Notes: generated from the sequence alone by a model not told the origin. A stretch of 64,000 nucleotides of DNA from Eulemur rufifrons (GCF_041146395.1 NC_090989.1:280518343-280582342), one strand, 5' to 3'. Shown: positions 1 through 12,659, counted from the first letter of the stretch. Made by a program: numbers and translations.

Positions 1-744
1 GTGCACATACAGACCTGCACACGCGCACACATGCACGCACACAGCCATCCCTGGCTCCTGCAAAGCTGGTTTAGGTACGGTGCTGGCACTCAAGGGAAAG
101 CTGGTCTCACACTGGCTTCCTCCTCTGCCCAGGACGCTGTGTCCAAAGGGCCATCAGAAGCAGGTTCTGCCTGATGAGAAAGCAGCCCCGGGTTGGTGGC
201 AGCGGATCACAGAGGGAGGGAAACGCACAGAGCCGGAGGCACCAAGAGAGGTGAACAGGATCGGGTTCACCTCCACTGGGTGCCTGCGCTCAGCTGCTGC
301 CTAAACCCACCCCGCCCGCCGCCTCCCCAAACCAGAACCAGATGGAAATCTAAGCGACTAGTGCGTCTGAGGGCAGAGCAGATGGCATGGGAGGGGAGCT
401 CCGGTTGGGGGACCTGGGAAAGCCGGGTGCGCCCCATTCCAGAAAGGCCAAAGCCCTGGTGTGTCCCCTTCAGCACCCGGGGCCAGCTCGGAGCCCCCCG
501 CAGAAGAACCTCAGGGCTCTATGGGGATCGTGGGCACATGTTTGCTGCTTTATTTAAAACGGGGAGCAACAGCAGTGGGGCTGCTCCTCTCCCACCTCCC
601 TGCGGGAACAGGCAGGTCCTGGAGGAGGCAGCAGCCAGGGTCTTACTCGGGAGGAGGGCAGCTCCGGGGACCTCATGTGTGCCACAGGCCCCAGAGAGAG
701 GAGGGCTAGTGTGGAGACAGGGTGTCAGACCAACCCCACGTGGC

Positions 745-850
745 TCCCTGGGGCAAGGGGCTGCCCCTCCCTGAGCCTCAGTTTCTTTATCTGCCAAGTG
801 GGGATAATGCCAGCACCTCCCCAGAGCTGTGGACTGTGAGGCTGCAAAGA
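745..850 (+). repeat. MIR SINE fragment
   Basis: The stretch carries the MIR core phrase resembling 'gagcctcagtttc' followed by 'tctgccaagtggggata', in plus orientation. This is an ancient mammalian tRNA-derived SINE, truncated at both ends. Confidence 0.7.
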
Positions 851-2469
851 GAGGGGAGCACTGCATGCGGTACGGCGTGGCCAGCTGCCGCGGCTGCTCC
901 TGCTGATGTTACTATTACTGCCATCGCTATTATTAGCAACTCCTCTGTGGGCCCCTGAGCAAGGATGGGCTGAGAACCCAGCCACACCCCTGGCAGCCGC
1001 AGGGCTCCAGGGACCCACATCTCCCCAGCTTGGGGTTGGGGAACTGTCCCAACTCAAACTAGCTCCATATTAAGGCAAAAACCCCGTCCCTCCGCCCCCA
1101 GCCCCACCCTGGGGCGGGACAGTGGGTGCAGGGGCTTGTTTATTCCCTTTGTCCTTCAGGGGAGGCTGGAGGGGTGGGGGTGCAGGCATGTCTCTTCAGC
1201 CCTCCCAGCCTGGCATGAGGACAAACAAAAGCCTGGGCCCTAGGGCAGGGTCAGGGACAGCCCCAGGGAGAGGCTCCGGCCTCAGGGCTTGCAAGGGCTG
1301 CCATCTTCGCCTTCCCCGCTGTGCCAGTCCTGCCAGGCCACCAGCACAAGGACTTACTTGGCTGAAGCCACTGCCCACAGGGAGGCCCCCACTACTGACA
1401 AAGCTCATGACACACATGATTTCCCCTGGTCTTTGCAGGTGAGAAACAGGCTCCTTCAGCCAGCTTGTGTTTCCTGCGCCCCACGGCGTGGAGGCCCTGG
1501 GCAGACATCCACCGTCAGCCCGTAGGGAACTTACAGGGAACAGAAAATGGACAATTCACTGAGAATGACACGGGTACTTTAGTGCATGCAGTGCTGCCTC
1601 CGGGGCTCAGAGACAGGAGTCGCCAGCCCAAGGCTGCACAGCCAGCACCTGGCGGAGGTGGGGTTCAAGCCCAGGCCCGGCCTCCAGAGCCCTGCCACCC
1701 GCCCTCCGCACTGCGCCAGGCTGTGGCCAGCGGGAGCCCCGCCCAGCAGGCTGCGAGGACTCACATCCCAAATTCATTCGTAGGGAGAGACCCGTGACCG
1801 GCCCATGTGGCAGGGTGGGGCTGGGAGCAGAGGAGAGAGGATTCCAAAGGCGAGTCCACAAGTCCATCAGGCACCGTGCTCCCCGCACACTTGGGGGCGA
1901 GGGGCTCCCAGGTGGGGGCACACAACTCTAGTTCTGCCAGAGTGAGGACAGGGGTGCAGGCATGGCCGGGCCCCGGCAGGGTGCCAGTAAATACCGTCAA
2001 CTGTGAAGGATAGAAGACCGGTCCCCAGTGACTTCAGCAAGATGAAGATACGCTGATAGCACAGCCTGTAGACACCCGGGGGGGACTCAAGGCACGACTG
2101 GATCCAGGCTTAAACAGTGGCGCTGGGACCTGGGTTCTCCGTCCCTGGCTCCACCCTTTCTATAAAGGAGAGACACACAGACGTACAGACACACACGCAT
2201 GTGCGCATAGAGCCAACAGAAAAGAAACCAGAAGTCTCAGCGAAAGTCACTGTGCCATGATGGAGTCCCTGCCCACCTCTGAACCAGTCCCAGCGGCAGC
2301 AAGAAGCTGAGTGCTGATTGGCTGAAGCCTGGGCAGGGTGGGGTGGGGCCTCACCAGAACCCTTTGGACCAGGAAGGGAGGGAGGCTGCTCTCCCAAGGG
2401 TGCTCCTGGGCCTGAGTGAGCTCAGTTTAGAGGAAGAGACAGCACAGGGCCCTGCTTTAAGTACTTCCC

Positions 2470-2640
2470 GTGGTGAATTATCTCACCCATTCTTCACGGA
2501 GAGACCCTTTATTGTGCCTGCTTTAGAGATGAGGCAGCCAAGGCTCAGAGAGGTCAAGTAACTTTTCCAAGGTCACCCAGCTTATGGGTGGAGTAGGGGA
2601 CACTCACTCCAGGGCCTCTGTCACAACCATGACTCTCAGA
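2470..2640 (-). repeat. MIR SINE fragment
   Basis: The reverse-complement MIR signature is visible: 'gagatgaggcagcc', then 'aggctcagagaggtcaag', then 'ggtcacccagctta'. Confidence 0.7.
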
Positions 2641-3949
2641 ACAACCAAAGCCTGCCCCAGAGGCCCGGCTGGCTGGCACTGGGCCAGCCTGCCGCCATCG
2701 TGTCCCCTCTACCGGTGCAGGCAGGTGTGTCACTGAGGTCCCACCCACCCTCTTCCTGGGCTAAGAGTGTCCATCCGGCGAGTGTGGGCCCTGTGGGCTG
2801 AGCGGTGCCCAGAGGGGTGGTGACAGGAAGCTGTGGAGGGGTTGCATCACCGCCCTACCTGGCCCCAGCACAGGCCCTGGGCCCAGGCCCCCTCCGGTGG
2901 CAGCAACCCCTCGTTACGTTAAACATGGCGGCAAATACACCTGACCCACAGCCAGAAGCAATGGTGGACTTGGGTTGTCGGGTTGACGCACCGCCATGTG
3001 CGGCCAATACTTCGTAACCGTGTGTTAACTGCCCTCCTGTGCTGTGCTCTGGCGTTAACTAAAATCCGTTCTTCAGTCTCCCACATCCCTGGGCCTCTGA
3101 CAAGCCCCCGGGCCTTAGGCCTTGTGCACCAAAGGACTAAATGGTCCTAGGATGTGACAAATTCATCCATCCAGCCGTCCCTTGTTTACTGAGCACCTGC
3201 CTGTGCCAGGTGCCACCACGCAGACAGCCCTTGGGGTGAAGTGGCCGGGAGAGGCACACAGGGCCCCTCCGCCTTTCCAGGGCAGTGAGGGGAGGGTTCC
3301 TACAGGAAGTGGTGTCTAAGAAGAGAGGTGAAAGCTGGGCTGGGCTTCATGAAGAGGTGGGAACAATATCCCAGCCAGAGGGAACAGCACGTGCAAAGAC
3401 AAGAGTACAAGGTCCGAGCAGCACAGGGAGGCCAGCGAGGCTGAAGGGGGCGGGTCCGATGCCGGGAAGCGGACCCTGGTTTGGCCTGCTAGCTGTCCTC
3501 TGGGTCCTGCTCAGAACCAAGGTCAGGACCACAGCAAGGGGAGTAAGACGCCTCAGGTGCAAATGCAAGGCTGTGCGGTGCAGGGGGCCCTGGGTGCGGG
3601 GCGGGCCCCCGGGTGCCATGCGGGCCTCCTTAACTTTTGCACCTGGACGCCTCATTCACCTCCCCCACCCCCCAGGACCTGCGTAGAACACAATAGAGCT
3701 CCCTGCTTATGTGGAGCTTTGGAATTTGCCTTCAAGATTGGCAGCCCCTCCTCCACCCAGCCCCCTCCTCTCCTGAAAACACAACGTGGGTCGTGGGCGG
3801 GGGCTCTGGCAGGATGCCAGTGCAATCGGGCGCCCAGGTGGGGCCAGGCCCAGGGTAGTGGAGAATTAGGCAAATGCACAAACCTGTTACAGGCTCTTTT
3901 CCACCTTTGATTGGTGCAGGCTGAGGGACAGCCCCCTGCAGGGCAGCCC

Positions 3950-3963
3950 CCTGCAGAGGGCGG
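3950..3963 (+). promoter_or_regulatory. Candidate CTCF-binding core
   Basis: CCTGCAGAGGGCGG matches 13 of 14 positions of the CTCF core consensus (CCASYAGRKGGCRS). It is only a motif match. It lies in unique sequence inside PRRX2 intron 1 and points in + orientation. Confidence 0.4.
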
Positions 3964-4160
3964 GGAGAGTAGTGGGGGCAGGTCTGCTTCTTCAGCTGGA
4001 GCCTGGAGAAGTGGCTGCGTTTGGCGGTGGGTGGTGCATGGAAGCAAAGGGGTAAAAGTGGCCCGTGGCAGGGCAGGGACTTGGCTGCACAGCCCACCCA
4101 CTTCGGGTAGGTGCTTGTCAGCCATGGTGACACTCGTGGGTCCCATCTCCTGACATCCAG

Positions 4161-4295
4161 GCATCATCTCACAGAATCCTCACATGGCCGTGAGTAACAA
4201 GCTCTACAGACAGGGAAACTGAGGCACAGAGGGGAAAGCAACTTGCAAGATGGAGAGCCAGCGGCCTGAGTCCCTTTCTGTCACTGTACCATGGA
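4161..4295 (-). repeat. MIR SINE fragment
   Basis: Reverse-complement MIR core with 'cagggaaactgaggcac' and 'aaagcaacttgcaag'. A second MIR piece in plus orientation (near 4,440-4,560, 'gcctcagtttctcc') follows. Confidence 0.65.
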
Positions 4296-5239
4296 ATCAT
4301 GACACCCTGGTTGGGGAGGTACTCTCATTATGCCCACCTGAGACTTGGGGAGCAGAAGGGCAGCACGGCCTAGGAGATGAGGGCTGATGACAGACTGGCC
4401 CAGACCCCAGCCGGCCAAGGCTGGGCTGGCAACATCAACTCGCTGAGCCTCAGTTTCTCCTTTGATGATGCAAGCCAGTGACAGTACCCCCAGCACAGTT
4501 ACTAAGGGTGCCTGGGGAGGGTCTTTGAGGACCTTCGGTCTCTGTCCCTCTCTGTGCCCCTCCAACCGTGCAATAGCACTCCAATCTCACATTTGCCCCG
4601 TGGGCACCATCCATGTCAGGACAAGGTCTGTCTGGCCCTGAGGGAGAAAGGCCAGGAGGGCTCACTGGGCCCGCTCTGCCTAATGCCATCGACGGCGCGA
4701 GGCCCAGAGAGGCACCCGAATCCTGGGAGCTCACAGCCTAGCAGGGCCCGAGACAGGAGACCAAGCCTAGAAGCCAGCGTGTGGGGGCTGAGACAGGCCT
4801 ATACACTAGGGCATCAGGGGAGGGCTTTTCAAGTAGGGTCTTGTAGGACAAGTAGGAGCCCGTTGTTTGCCCTTTACACTGGTTCACGCTGCACCACCCT
4901 CTGGCTGTGTGGCTTTGGGCCTAGCAACCTCCCTTCAGTGACCTCAGGCTTCTCATTCATAGAGTGGAATGGAAAGTGCGTGTTCTGCTATTGGAATGAC
5001 ACAGTATGTAACCTTTTCAGATTGGGGTCTGAATGAGGTCTAGAATGTTCCATGTTGTTGCTTTCAGTTAGGCTCATGGCTTTGGGGTGCTGGTTTCACA
5101 GCATAGGGAGACACTCCTGTGCCTCTTAACGCACTCCTGCCTCCTCTCCAAATCTCTCCTTTCGGCCTCCCTGCCTCCTCCACCACCAGCTCTTCTCTGA
5201 GCTTGCAAGCACTTGTGTCTTCAGTAAGAAGCCTGCCTG

Positions 5240-5440
5240 CTTCGGTTCTGAATCCTGCCCTGCCGCCAGCTAACCGGGTGACCCTGGGCAAGACATCATG
5301 CTCTCTGAGCCTTGGCTTCCTCATCTGTAAAAGGAGAATAAATGACAGTGCTTATCTCCCAGGGCGGTGCCAGATTTTGGTGAGACGGTGTGCTTGTCAC
5401 AGTACCCTGCACACAGGAGTCACTCCACGAGAGTTAGTGG
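5240..5440 (+). repeat. MIR SINE
   Basis: A nearly full MIR core: 'ctgccgccagctaac', 'gggtgaccctgggcaaga', 'gcttcctcatctgtaaaa', then the 3' part with 'cagtaccctgcaca'. It is followed back to back by a minus-strand MIR/L2-like piece at about 5,450-5,640 ('ttttacagatgaagaaat'). Confidence 0.75.
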
Positions 5441-6734
5441 AATCCATCGCCTCCCATTCTGCCACCTCGCACCGGGCACTGTGCTTCGTTACTTGAGTTA
5501 TCCCTAAAACAGCCCTGTAGGGAGATGTCCATTTTACAGATGAAGAAATGGAGGCTCATTGGGGGTAAGTGGCCCATGGCCATAGGGCTGGGACTCTGAT
5601 GCTGAAGACCATGCACTTGACATTGTCAGCAAGTGGTCCTCCACTCTGCCTGCACGCCAGCAGGACTGGAGAGCTTTCGGTGACTGCCGATGGCCAGGCC
5701 CTACCCCAAACCTGTTGGGTGAGCCTCTCAGGGGTGGGGGTGGGGGGGTGGTCTGGCATCTTATTTTAAAAGCTCCACCCTGCCCCATCCAGCGGTTGCA
5801 CTGCACAGCTAGGGCTGAGCACCCCAGTTCCACCTCGCTGCCCCCATCCCTCCCACCTTAGCAGCCCCCCACCCTGTCCTCTGTTTTTTTGGGGGGGTGT
5901 CCATCATTCTTTTCTTGAGAGCTGGGATAAAAGCTGCAGGCCTAAGTTTTCTCCAGTATGACTTTTTCAGCCCTCTGGGCACACTTTTGAGGGGAACAAC
6001 TCATTTCAGACAGGCCCTCGCTGCTCGGAGTGGGTGATGGGGCTAGGCACACACGTATATCATGTTGACGGGAAGGATTCGAACCCTGATCAAGGTACCC
6101 AGGATCTGGGGGCTTGATAGGGCCCTGCCAAGGGCAGCAGTTCTGGGGGCTGCTAGTCCTCGACAGACACGACTCACTGTGACAAATCCAAGGTGGGCTG
6201 TATGCCGCGGTGCCAGCTCCAGCTAAACACGTCTGCATGTGGATACGGGTGGAGACCGCCTCCCTTAGGCGGGCTATAAACCACAGCAGTGTGCTCGTGC
6301 CGGCTCGTGCCAGCGTGTGAGAGACAATTGTGAAGCTTTCAGAATTTTGGAAGCTGGTTCTTAAACACAGATACTATAAAGGATTAAATTATATAAACTT
6401 ACAATCACATTATATTTATAACACGGGCAATATATACTCAGAACTCATCCCTTTCTAATAATTTGACACGTTACTGTTATTTATGCTCTTGCGGTTACTT
6501 GGTTTGTGGTGTCTGGCCGGGTGGCGGCGAGACTACATGCTGGTGCGCTTGGTCACCTCTTCTCAGTTTGCCTTCCCTGATGTCACGTAGCTGGAAATTG
6601 GCCGAAGTGGAAGTATCCGTACCCCGGCGTTTGGCAAACGTACCCCAGAAATTGGCACACACTGTAAATTAAAGGTCTCCCACCCCCAGCCCCAAGCCAA
6701 TTGTGAAATTTATTTTTGTATTTTCTTTTTCCTT

Positions 6735-7745
6735 TTTACATAGACTTTATTTTTCAGAGCAGTTTTAGATTCACAGCAAAATTGAGCAGAAAGTACAGAG
6801 ATTTCCCATATAACTCCTGTCCCCACGCCCCACAGCACCCCCCACTGTCAACACCCCCCACCAGAGCGGTCCCTTTGTCACAGTCAACGAACCTACACTG
6901 ACACATCCATCTCTCCGGAGTCCCCAGTGCACATCAGGGCTCACGCTCGGTGTTGAACATTCGGTGGCTTTGGACAAGTGTGTGACGACACGTATCCACC
7001 GTTGTAGTGCCACACAGAGCAGTGTCACTGCCCTGAACATCCTCTGTGCTCGTCTGCTCACCCCCCTCCCCTAACTCCTGACAACCACTGATCTTTTTAC
7101 TGTCTGCATAGTTTTGCCTTTTCCACCGTCATACAGTGGGAATTATACAGTCTGTAGCCTTTTCAGATTAAGGTTACTCTGTGTCATTTCATGACTTGTT
7201 AGTTCACTTCTTTTTAGCACTGAATAATATTCCATTGTCTGGGTGTACCACAGTTTGTTTACCCATTCACCTACTGAAGGACACTTTGGTTGCTTCCAAG
7301 TTCTGGCAATTATGAACAAAGCCGCTATAAACATCCGTGTGCAGGGTTTGTGTGGACATAGTTTTCAGCTCCTTTGGGTAAATACCAAGGAGCACAATTG
7401 CTGAATTGTATGGTAAGAGTATGTTTAGTTTCGTAAGAAACTGCCAAACTGTCTTCCCCAGTGGCCGCGCCATTTTGCATTCTTACCAGCAGTGAAGGCA
7501 GGGTGCTGCTCCCACACCCTCGCCAGCATTTGGTGTCAGCGTTCTGGATTCTGGCCATTGTGATGGGTGGGAGTGGTATCTCACTCTTGCTTTAATTTGC
7601 ATTTCCCTAGTGACATATGCGCGAAGCATCTTTGCGTAGCTCATTTGCTGTCTGTATATCTTCTTTGGTGAGGTGCCTGCTCAGGTCTTTTGTCCATTTT
7701 TAAATCAGTTTGTTTATAATTTAAGTTTGTAAAAATATTTTCTCA
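6735..7745 (-). mobile_element. L1M LINE 3' end (minus strand)
   Basis: This is an old LINE-1 copy read on the minus strand. About 7,143-7,560 carries C-terminal ORF2 remnants in broken frames, with recognisable pieces such as 'NKLWYTQTMEYYSVLKR' and 'LLGIYPKEL'. About 6,735-7,140 is the 3' untranslated part ('ttttagattcacagcaaaat' region). The reading frame is interrupted several times, so the copy is dead. It is 5' truncated, as most LINE copies are. The subfamily (L1MA to L1ME) cannot be fixed by eye. Confidence 0.85.
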
Positions 7746-8374
7746 TGGTAGGTAGTCTTTTAAAAAGAATAAATTGTTCTCTTGTGGCAAAGCTTGCCTT
7801 GCCGTAATTACCTAGCAATGTGGCATTTATGTGCAGGAGGTAGAATACTGTCCCTATTGTAAATACGTTGAGAGAGGTTGGGTCATTTTTCCTGCCACCA
7901 CTGAGGCCCTGCAGAGTTTGCCTCCTGGCAATGCCAGATTGCAGTTTGTTTATTTCCTTTAAGAGGCAGAACTGAACACAGTTATCTTCAAATGTGTTTC
8001 TATGGCCTATGTGAGCTTCCCAAAATGAACCTGTCGGGGGACAAGAGGTGGTGAGATGGTGGCACATGTGACATGATTTGCTGTGTGCCTTGAGGTGGGA
8101 AGAGCCCCCAGCGGGGGGGGGTGAAGGCTGTGTCCTACTCTGGCTCTTTCTGGAACTCTTCCTGGGTCGGTGGCAGGTGCAGCTAATCAACCGGAGCTCC
8201 TTAAAATCCTCCTTAATGCAGTGTTTCAAGCAGCCACTGGCAGCCAGAAGTGGCAGGGGGTGACACGGTGAGCCAGTCCTGGTCTGAGCCCCTTCTGACT
8301 CAGACTTTCTGTGTGGGCTGCTGCCTGGGGAGGAGGGGAGGGCAGACTCACCCCTGCTCGGCAGGGAGGCAGCG

Positions 8375-8615
8375 TGGGCTCAGTGTTTAGGAGTGGGGTG
8401 CTGGAGTCTGGTGCATCAGGGTGTGGGTGAGTCCCAGCTCTTCCACTAACTGGCTGTGTGACCTTAGAGAAGTTACTAGACCTCTCGGATCCTGTTTCCT
8501 CCTCTGTATGAAGGGCTTGTTGATGATACTTGATCCTAAGGTTGCAGGTATGAGGATTCCTTGTGTGCATACGTGTGCATGTTTGTGTGTGTGTGTAAAG
8601 TGCCTAGCACATAGG
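8375..8615 (+). repeat. MIR SINE
   Basis: Long MIR copy: 'ttccactaactggctgtgtg', 'accttagagaagttacta', 'tgtttcctcctctgtatg' and the 3' 'gtgcctagcacatag'. It includes a short internal GT run near 8,575-8,597. Confidence 0.8.
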
Positions 8616-9591
8616 GGGCTCCCTTGAGGGGTAACTAGAGGAGCCCCATTCAGAGTAGTCATGGTAACTGCTTTGGTGTCTGCCCACGACCCTGGTGGTC
8701 CAATGAAGGCCTCATGGCTGGGCCAGGCCACCAGCCCCTGGCGGTTCACCAGCCCAGCACCCTCCACCTGCCTGCAGCTTCCAGGTAGAAGGGGCGCACC
8801 ATGGAGGAGGAATGGGGTGTGCTGTAGGCTGGCTCAGCGAGGGCTGGGGGCAGGGTCACGGCACCCGCTCAACACCCCACGGGCAAGTGACGGGGCCTGG
8901 CCAGGGCCAGGGCCTCCTAAAGATCCAGGGTCATTCTGAAGTTCTAGGGCTCCTCCTCCACCGCCAGCCCGGTGTGGATGGGACACCTGCAATCCGCACC
9001 CCCTCCAGAGGTGTCTGACTAAGAGGGACAGGGAGGGGGCCGTGGGGCGGACTGAACGTGAAGGGGCCAGAGTTCTGTGACCAGAAATCGCCACAAGCTC
9101 TGGTGGTACCAGAGGAAACTGGCTTCAGAGAGACAGGCTGTGAAGTGGCCGATGCCTGAAGCGCAGGCGTCCCTCCAAACTCCCTGTCACTTGCTCCACG
9201 CTCCACTTGACCAATTTGCTTGTTTGGTTTGGTTTTTCCACAGCCCAGAGCCTTGTTTTGTTTGCCCCCTGCTGAGCCTGCCTGGGAGGAGCTCAGTCCC
9301 GGGGGGGCAGCACTCACAGCTGCCCCCCCTTCCTGGACCCCCTGCCCTTCCCCAGGCCCCCGAATCCTGGGGGTGGAGGGGCAAGGGCCCCACCAGCCAG
9401 GACCTTTAACATGAGACTTGGCGGGAAAGGAAAAAGGACTCTGTCCCTGCCGAGTTCGGAGGCCTGGGCACGCTTGCCACGGCCATTGTGGAGCTTATGA
9501 CCTTCAGGCTGGGAGCTTTTAAAAAGTGTGGTTTTGTTCTAAAATCCAGAATTTCTGACAGCCTGAGTTAACAAGCCCCCCACTCCCTGCG

Positions 9592-9612
9592 CCCCCCCCC
9601 CCCCCCCCCCCC
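9592..9612. repeat. Poly(C) run, 21 bases
   Basis: An uninterrupted run of 21 C's lies in intron 1 between 'ctgcg' and 'agtgaac'. It is a mononucleotide tract likely to vary in length and prone to sequencing error. Confidence 0.9.
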
Positions 9613-9999
9613 AGTGAACTAAGAGGCTATTAATGGGAAAGTTCTCAGCAGAACTTCTGCTCTGTCCCGTAAGCAGCTCAGGGTGAGTGTGGCACTTTGA
9701 TGTGGCCATTTCCTTATAGAGCCCCCTCTGAGGAGGAGGGAAGATAAAGTTTAATCTGGAGCCGACAAAGGACTTGGAATTTGCAAGTGCACACGCTCAG
9801 CCCATAGGTGGGGGCTCAAGGCCACGGTGGGGCGGGGCGGAAGACAGAGAGAGAGAGCCCATCTCCACTCACCAGCCCACTTTAGGTGGCCGATTCATCA
9901 TCATGTAATCTAGTATGGGGGACTGTCCGTAAAGATCACAGCCCCCTTTTCAAAAAGAAAACAAACATATACCCTTGAATAATAGAAAGGCGTTTCTGA

Positions 10000-11110
10000 A
10001 GCAGGGCTCGGTCCTGGAGTGTGCCCTCCGTTCCGGGTTCGCTATGCGGTGGAATCCGGATAAGCAGCCACCTTGCAGCCTTGCCCAGGGAAGGAGTCGC
10101 CCCAACTTCTGGAGAGTCCCCACAAAGCCTCACTTCCCCCGGGAGTTCAGGTCGGAGGGCCTCCGCTAAGGGATCAGGGCCGCAGCTGCGGAGGGGGTCC
10201 CTCCCGAGAAAGGGCCGGCGGCGGAGGGCGCCCTCCCAGGGCAACCTTGGGCAGCCCGGGTCCCAGGTGCGCGCTGCGCTGGCAGCTGAGGACGGGTGCA
10301 GCAGGGGTCCTCCCGGGGGCTGGAGATTAATAGTCCAGGTGAATGCCCCGTTCTGCGCTTTCTCGCTGTGTGACGGGGGCGATTGCCCTCCCTCCCCAGC
10401 CTCAGTTTTCCCGGCTGTGGAATGGGGATGGCAGCGGTACCCGCCTCACAGGGCAACTCTCAGTGGAGACGCGTCCATGCAGCGTCCAGCCCAGCCCTTG
10501 GCAAGGGTCGGCGCTGGGCACGTGGGAACCGCCTCTGCTACTCGCTGGGGGCCGGAGTCCCCGACTGCCGGGGACTCGCTGCCGAGTGGGAGCGGGTCCC
10601 CGCCCGGGATCCGGCGGGCCTGGGAGCGGGGTGGAGAGGGAGGTGTCTGCGCTGGAGGGAAGCGCAGCGGCTGGGCGGCGGCGGGCGCGGGCCGCGCGGG
10701 GCTGGGCGCGCCGATCTATTAACGTCTGTGTGTCTGGGCCGCGGGGCTGCGGCGAGGCAGGCGCCAGGGGCTCGCCTGGAACCAGATGTGCCGCGGCGCC
10801 GCTCTGGCCGCCACCGGCGCGGCGTGCTCGCACGCACGGGCTGGCGCGCACATGGCCGGGCGGGGCGGAGGCGGCTGGCGCGCCGGCCCGGCACCCCCTG
10901 GACTCCCGGCCGACCCCAGACCCGCGCGCGCCGCATAGGGACCCCCGCCCGGCGGGAAAGCGAGCCCCGGATCGGGCTCCGCGGGTGGGATCCGCCTCGC
11001 CCACTGGTGCTGTCCCCGGGGAGGGAAGGGTGGCTTCTCAGAAAGCTCCGCCCTGTGCTAGTGCCCCCCCCCACCAGCGCTGGGGACTCTTCCCCGCCCC
11101 CCAAAGTTTA
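10000..11110. promoter_or_regulatory. CpG island inside PRRX2 intron 1
   Basis: G+C rises sharply from about 10,000 and CpG dinucleotides are densest from about 10,590 to 11,000. The 60-base line starting at 10,861 alone holds about nine. Features include 'ggcgcgccgatc' near 10,706 and several GC boxes. This density contrasts with the CpG-depleted flanks and indicates a CpG island. PRRX2 exon 1 coding sequence was looked for here and is not found. Possible roles are an alternative PRRX2 promoter, a promoter for a non-coding RNA, or an intragenic regulatory island. The roughly 200-260-codon frames open on both strands are what CpG-rich DNA with few stop codons produces. An MIR-like piece (about 10,345-10,460) lies in the island. 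Confidence 0.7.
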
Positions 11111-12659
11111 TTTTCCTAAGTTTGTGCGGAAGATTTTTCAAAGTTCTGAGTCAGAGCTTCCCCTAAGATGAGGCGTTTGGACCATATTGAGAAATGCCAA
11201 AATTGGGGGTGGCGGGAGGAAACGTGGGGGCTGGAGGCTTTTAAGCCCAGGGATTCGGAAGGGGCTTTTCACCCACGGGGTAAGTACAAGGGTTTCATTG
11301 AGGCCTGTCCTAGCTTCGCACCAAATCCGGGGCAACCGCAGGATGGTCCTCAGCCCTGGCTGTGGGTCAGGCCTCCCAGCCCCCTCCTGTCGCTTCCAGA
11401 CCGAAGTGAATAACGCCCTGGCCTGGGGGTGACCACTCCCAGCAAGGGAGATTAAGAAGCCCCTGGGGGTTGGGTGGGGAGAGGGCACTTAGGTCCCACC
11501 TCCACGGAGGCCACTTTGAGAGCCAAGAGGAGGCGCAGGACGGTGGTGGCGCAGCCAGGCCGGCCCCGTCTGGCTGCAGAGGAGACCGCCCCCCCCCCCA
11601 GCGCCTGGGGGCTGCGGAGTTCCCCTTGGTCCGCATCTCTTCCTCAGCTCAGAAGAGTGTTTCATAGAAAATACATGGCGAGAGCGGGTCGTCCCAGCCA
11701 TGCCGGCCTTCCTTGTTCTGGAAACAGGGCGCTGGGCTGCTGGGTGGGGGAAGGGGAGTGTCAGCGCCATAGCAGTACCCCCTTAGGTTCGCGTGGGGTG
11801 GAGGTCCCCTCACATCGCTGCCATCCCATCCCTCTGGCCCGCGTCACTCAGAGTGCCAGCCCCAGAGAGGAGCAGTCACAGACTGAAGGTGGCAGAGGTG
11901 GGAAGTGGAGGAGGTAGGATTCTCACCCAGGCTGTTGGACTTGGGAGAGCAAACCTTGGGCCCCGAATCAGGTGTTCTTGGATGCTCAAGAAATAAGGTG
12001 GTTTGTTCCTAAACTTTAGGAAGTAGAGGGAGAGTCCTGGGCCCGGTTGCAGGGGGCACTGGGAAAGCCAGGGCCTGCATCCCTTCCCTCCCAGGGCAGG
12101 CTTAGGGGCTCCTCCCCCTCAGGAAGGCAGCTGCTCCTGTTCCTCTGACCTTGAGCACCAGCAAAGCCAGGCTGAAGCCTTTCCCTTTGGGCGGGATTTC
12201 TCTGGCTCATGCTCTGGCCCCTAAATTTAAGAAAAATCGATCAATCAACTAGTTTTTGTGGATAGGAGGGTCTGGAAGGTGAGAAGTGCTTGTAACAGTT
12301 TATAGTGCATAGAAGCCTTCATGTGTTTGGGTGGGCATAGAATTGAGGTTACTTCCCCGTCGAGACCCAAGTTCCATTCATTCATTCACTCACTCACTTT
12401 ATTGAAGACCTACTATGTGCCAGTGCAGAACAAAGATCCAGTGTGTGGCTGTGGCCCAGCTTCCTACCTGGTGCAAAAGGCATCCAGGAAGGGTGAGGTC
12501 TTTCCTCTGGCACCTTCGGGACAGCCTCCACTTTCTGCGTGTATGTCAGCACCGGGTCTGGGGAGGAGGCGTCCCGAGGAGCAGAGAGCTTGGTCTCTGA
12601 GGCACTGACAGCAGCTGTTTAGGAGCAAGACTTCAGTGTCCAGGCATATGGTTGCTTCT

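Larger units (their letters stand above)
1..6734. other. PRRX2 intron 1, distal part: non-coding
   Basis: No exon is recognisable here. The stretch is mostly unique GC-rich DNA with short ancient repeats. It opens with a degenerate CA repeat (about 1-45). MIR fragments are visible near 745-850, 1,605-1,720 (minus), 2,470-2,640 (minus), 4,161-4,295 (minus), 4,440-4,560, 4,865-4,985, 5,240-5,440 and 5,450-5,640 (minus). L2-like pieces lie near 3,165-3,235 and 3,340-3,420. An A/T-rich patch at 6,290-6,480 resembles an old interspersed repeat that I cannot name. The open frames on both strands are short, overlap each other and match nothing I recognise. Assignment to intron 1 is inferred from the gene's known long first intron. 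Confidence 0.7.
7746..9990. other. PRRX2 intron 1: unique sequence
   Basis: No exon is seen. The stretch holds one clear MIR (8,375-8,615), a 21-base C run (9,592-9,612) and otherwise unique sequence. The part from about 9,620 to 9,920 lacks obvious repeats and has A/T-rich motifs such as 'gataaagtttaat' and 'catcatgtaatc'. It could be a conserved non-coding piece, but conservation cannot be judged here. Confidence 0.55.

Noticed and set aside
6290..6480. A/T-rich patch as an LTR or MITE
   Set aside because: It looks repeat-like, but no terminal repeats, target duplication or family phrase could be identified, so no element is called.
10000..11110. PRRX2 exon 1 in the CpG island
   Set aside because: No sequence encoding the PRRX2 N-terminus leads in phase to exon 2. 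The known first intron is longer than the distance available, so exon 1 should lie upstream of the window.
10343..11171. Open frames of about 190-260 codons on both strands in the CpG-rich block
   Set aside because: Several overlapping frames are open at once because GC-rich sequence has few stop codons. The products are low-complexity Arg/Ala/Gly/Pro-rich sequences with no domain and no splice context.
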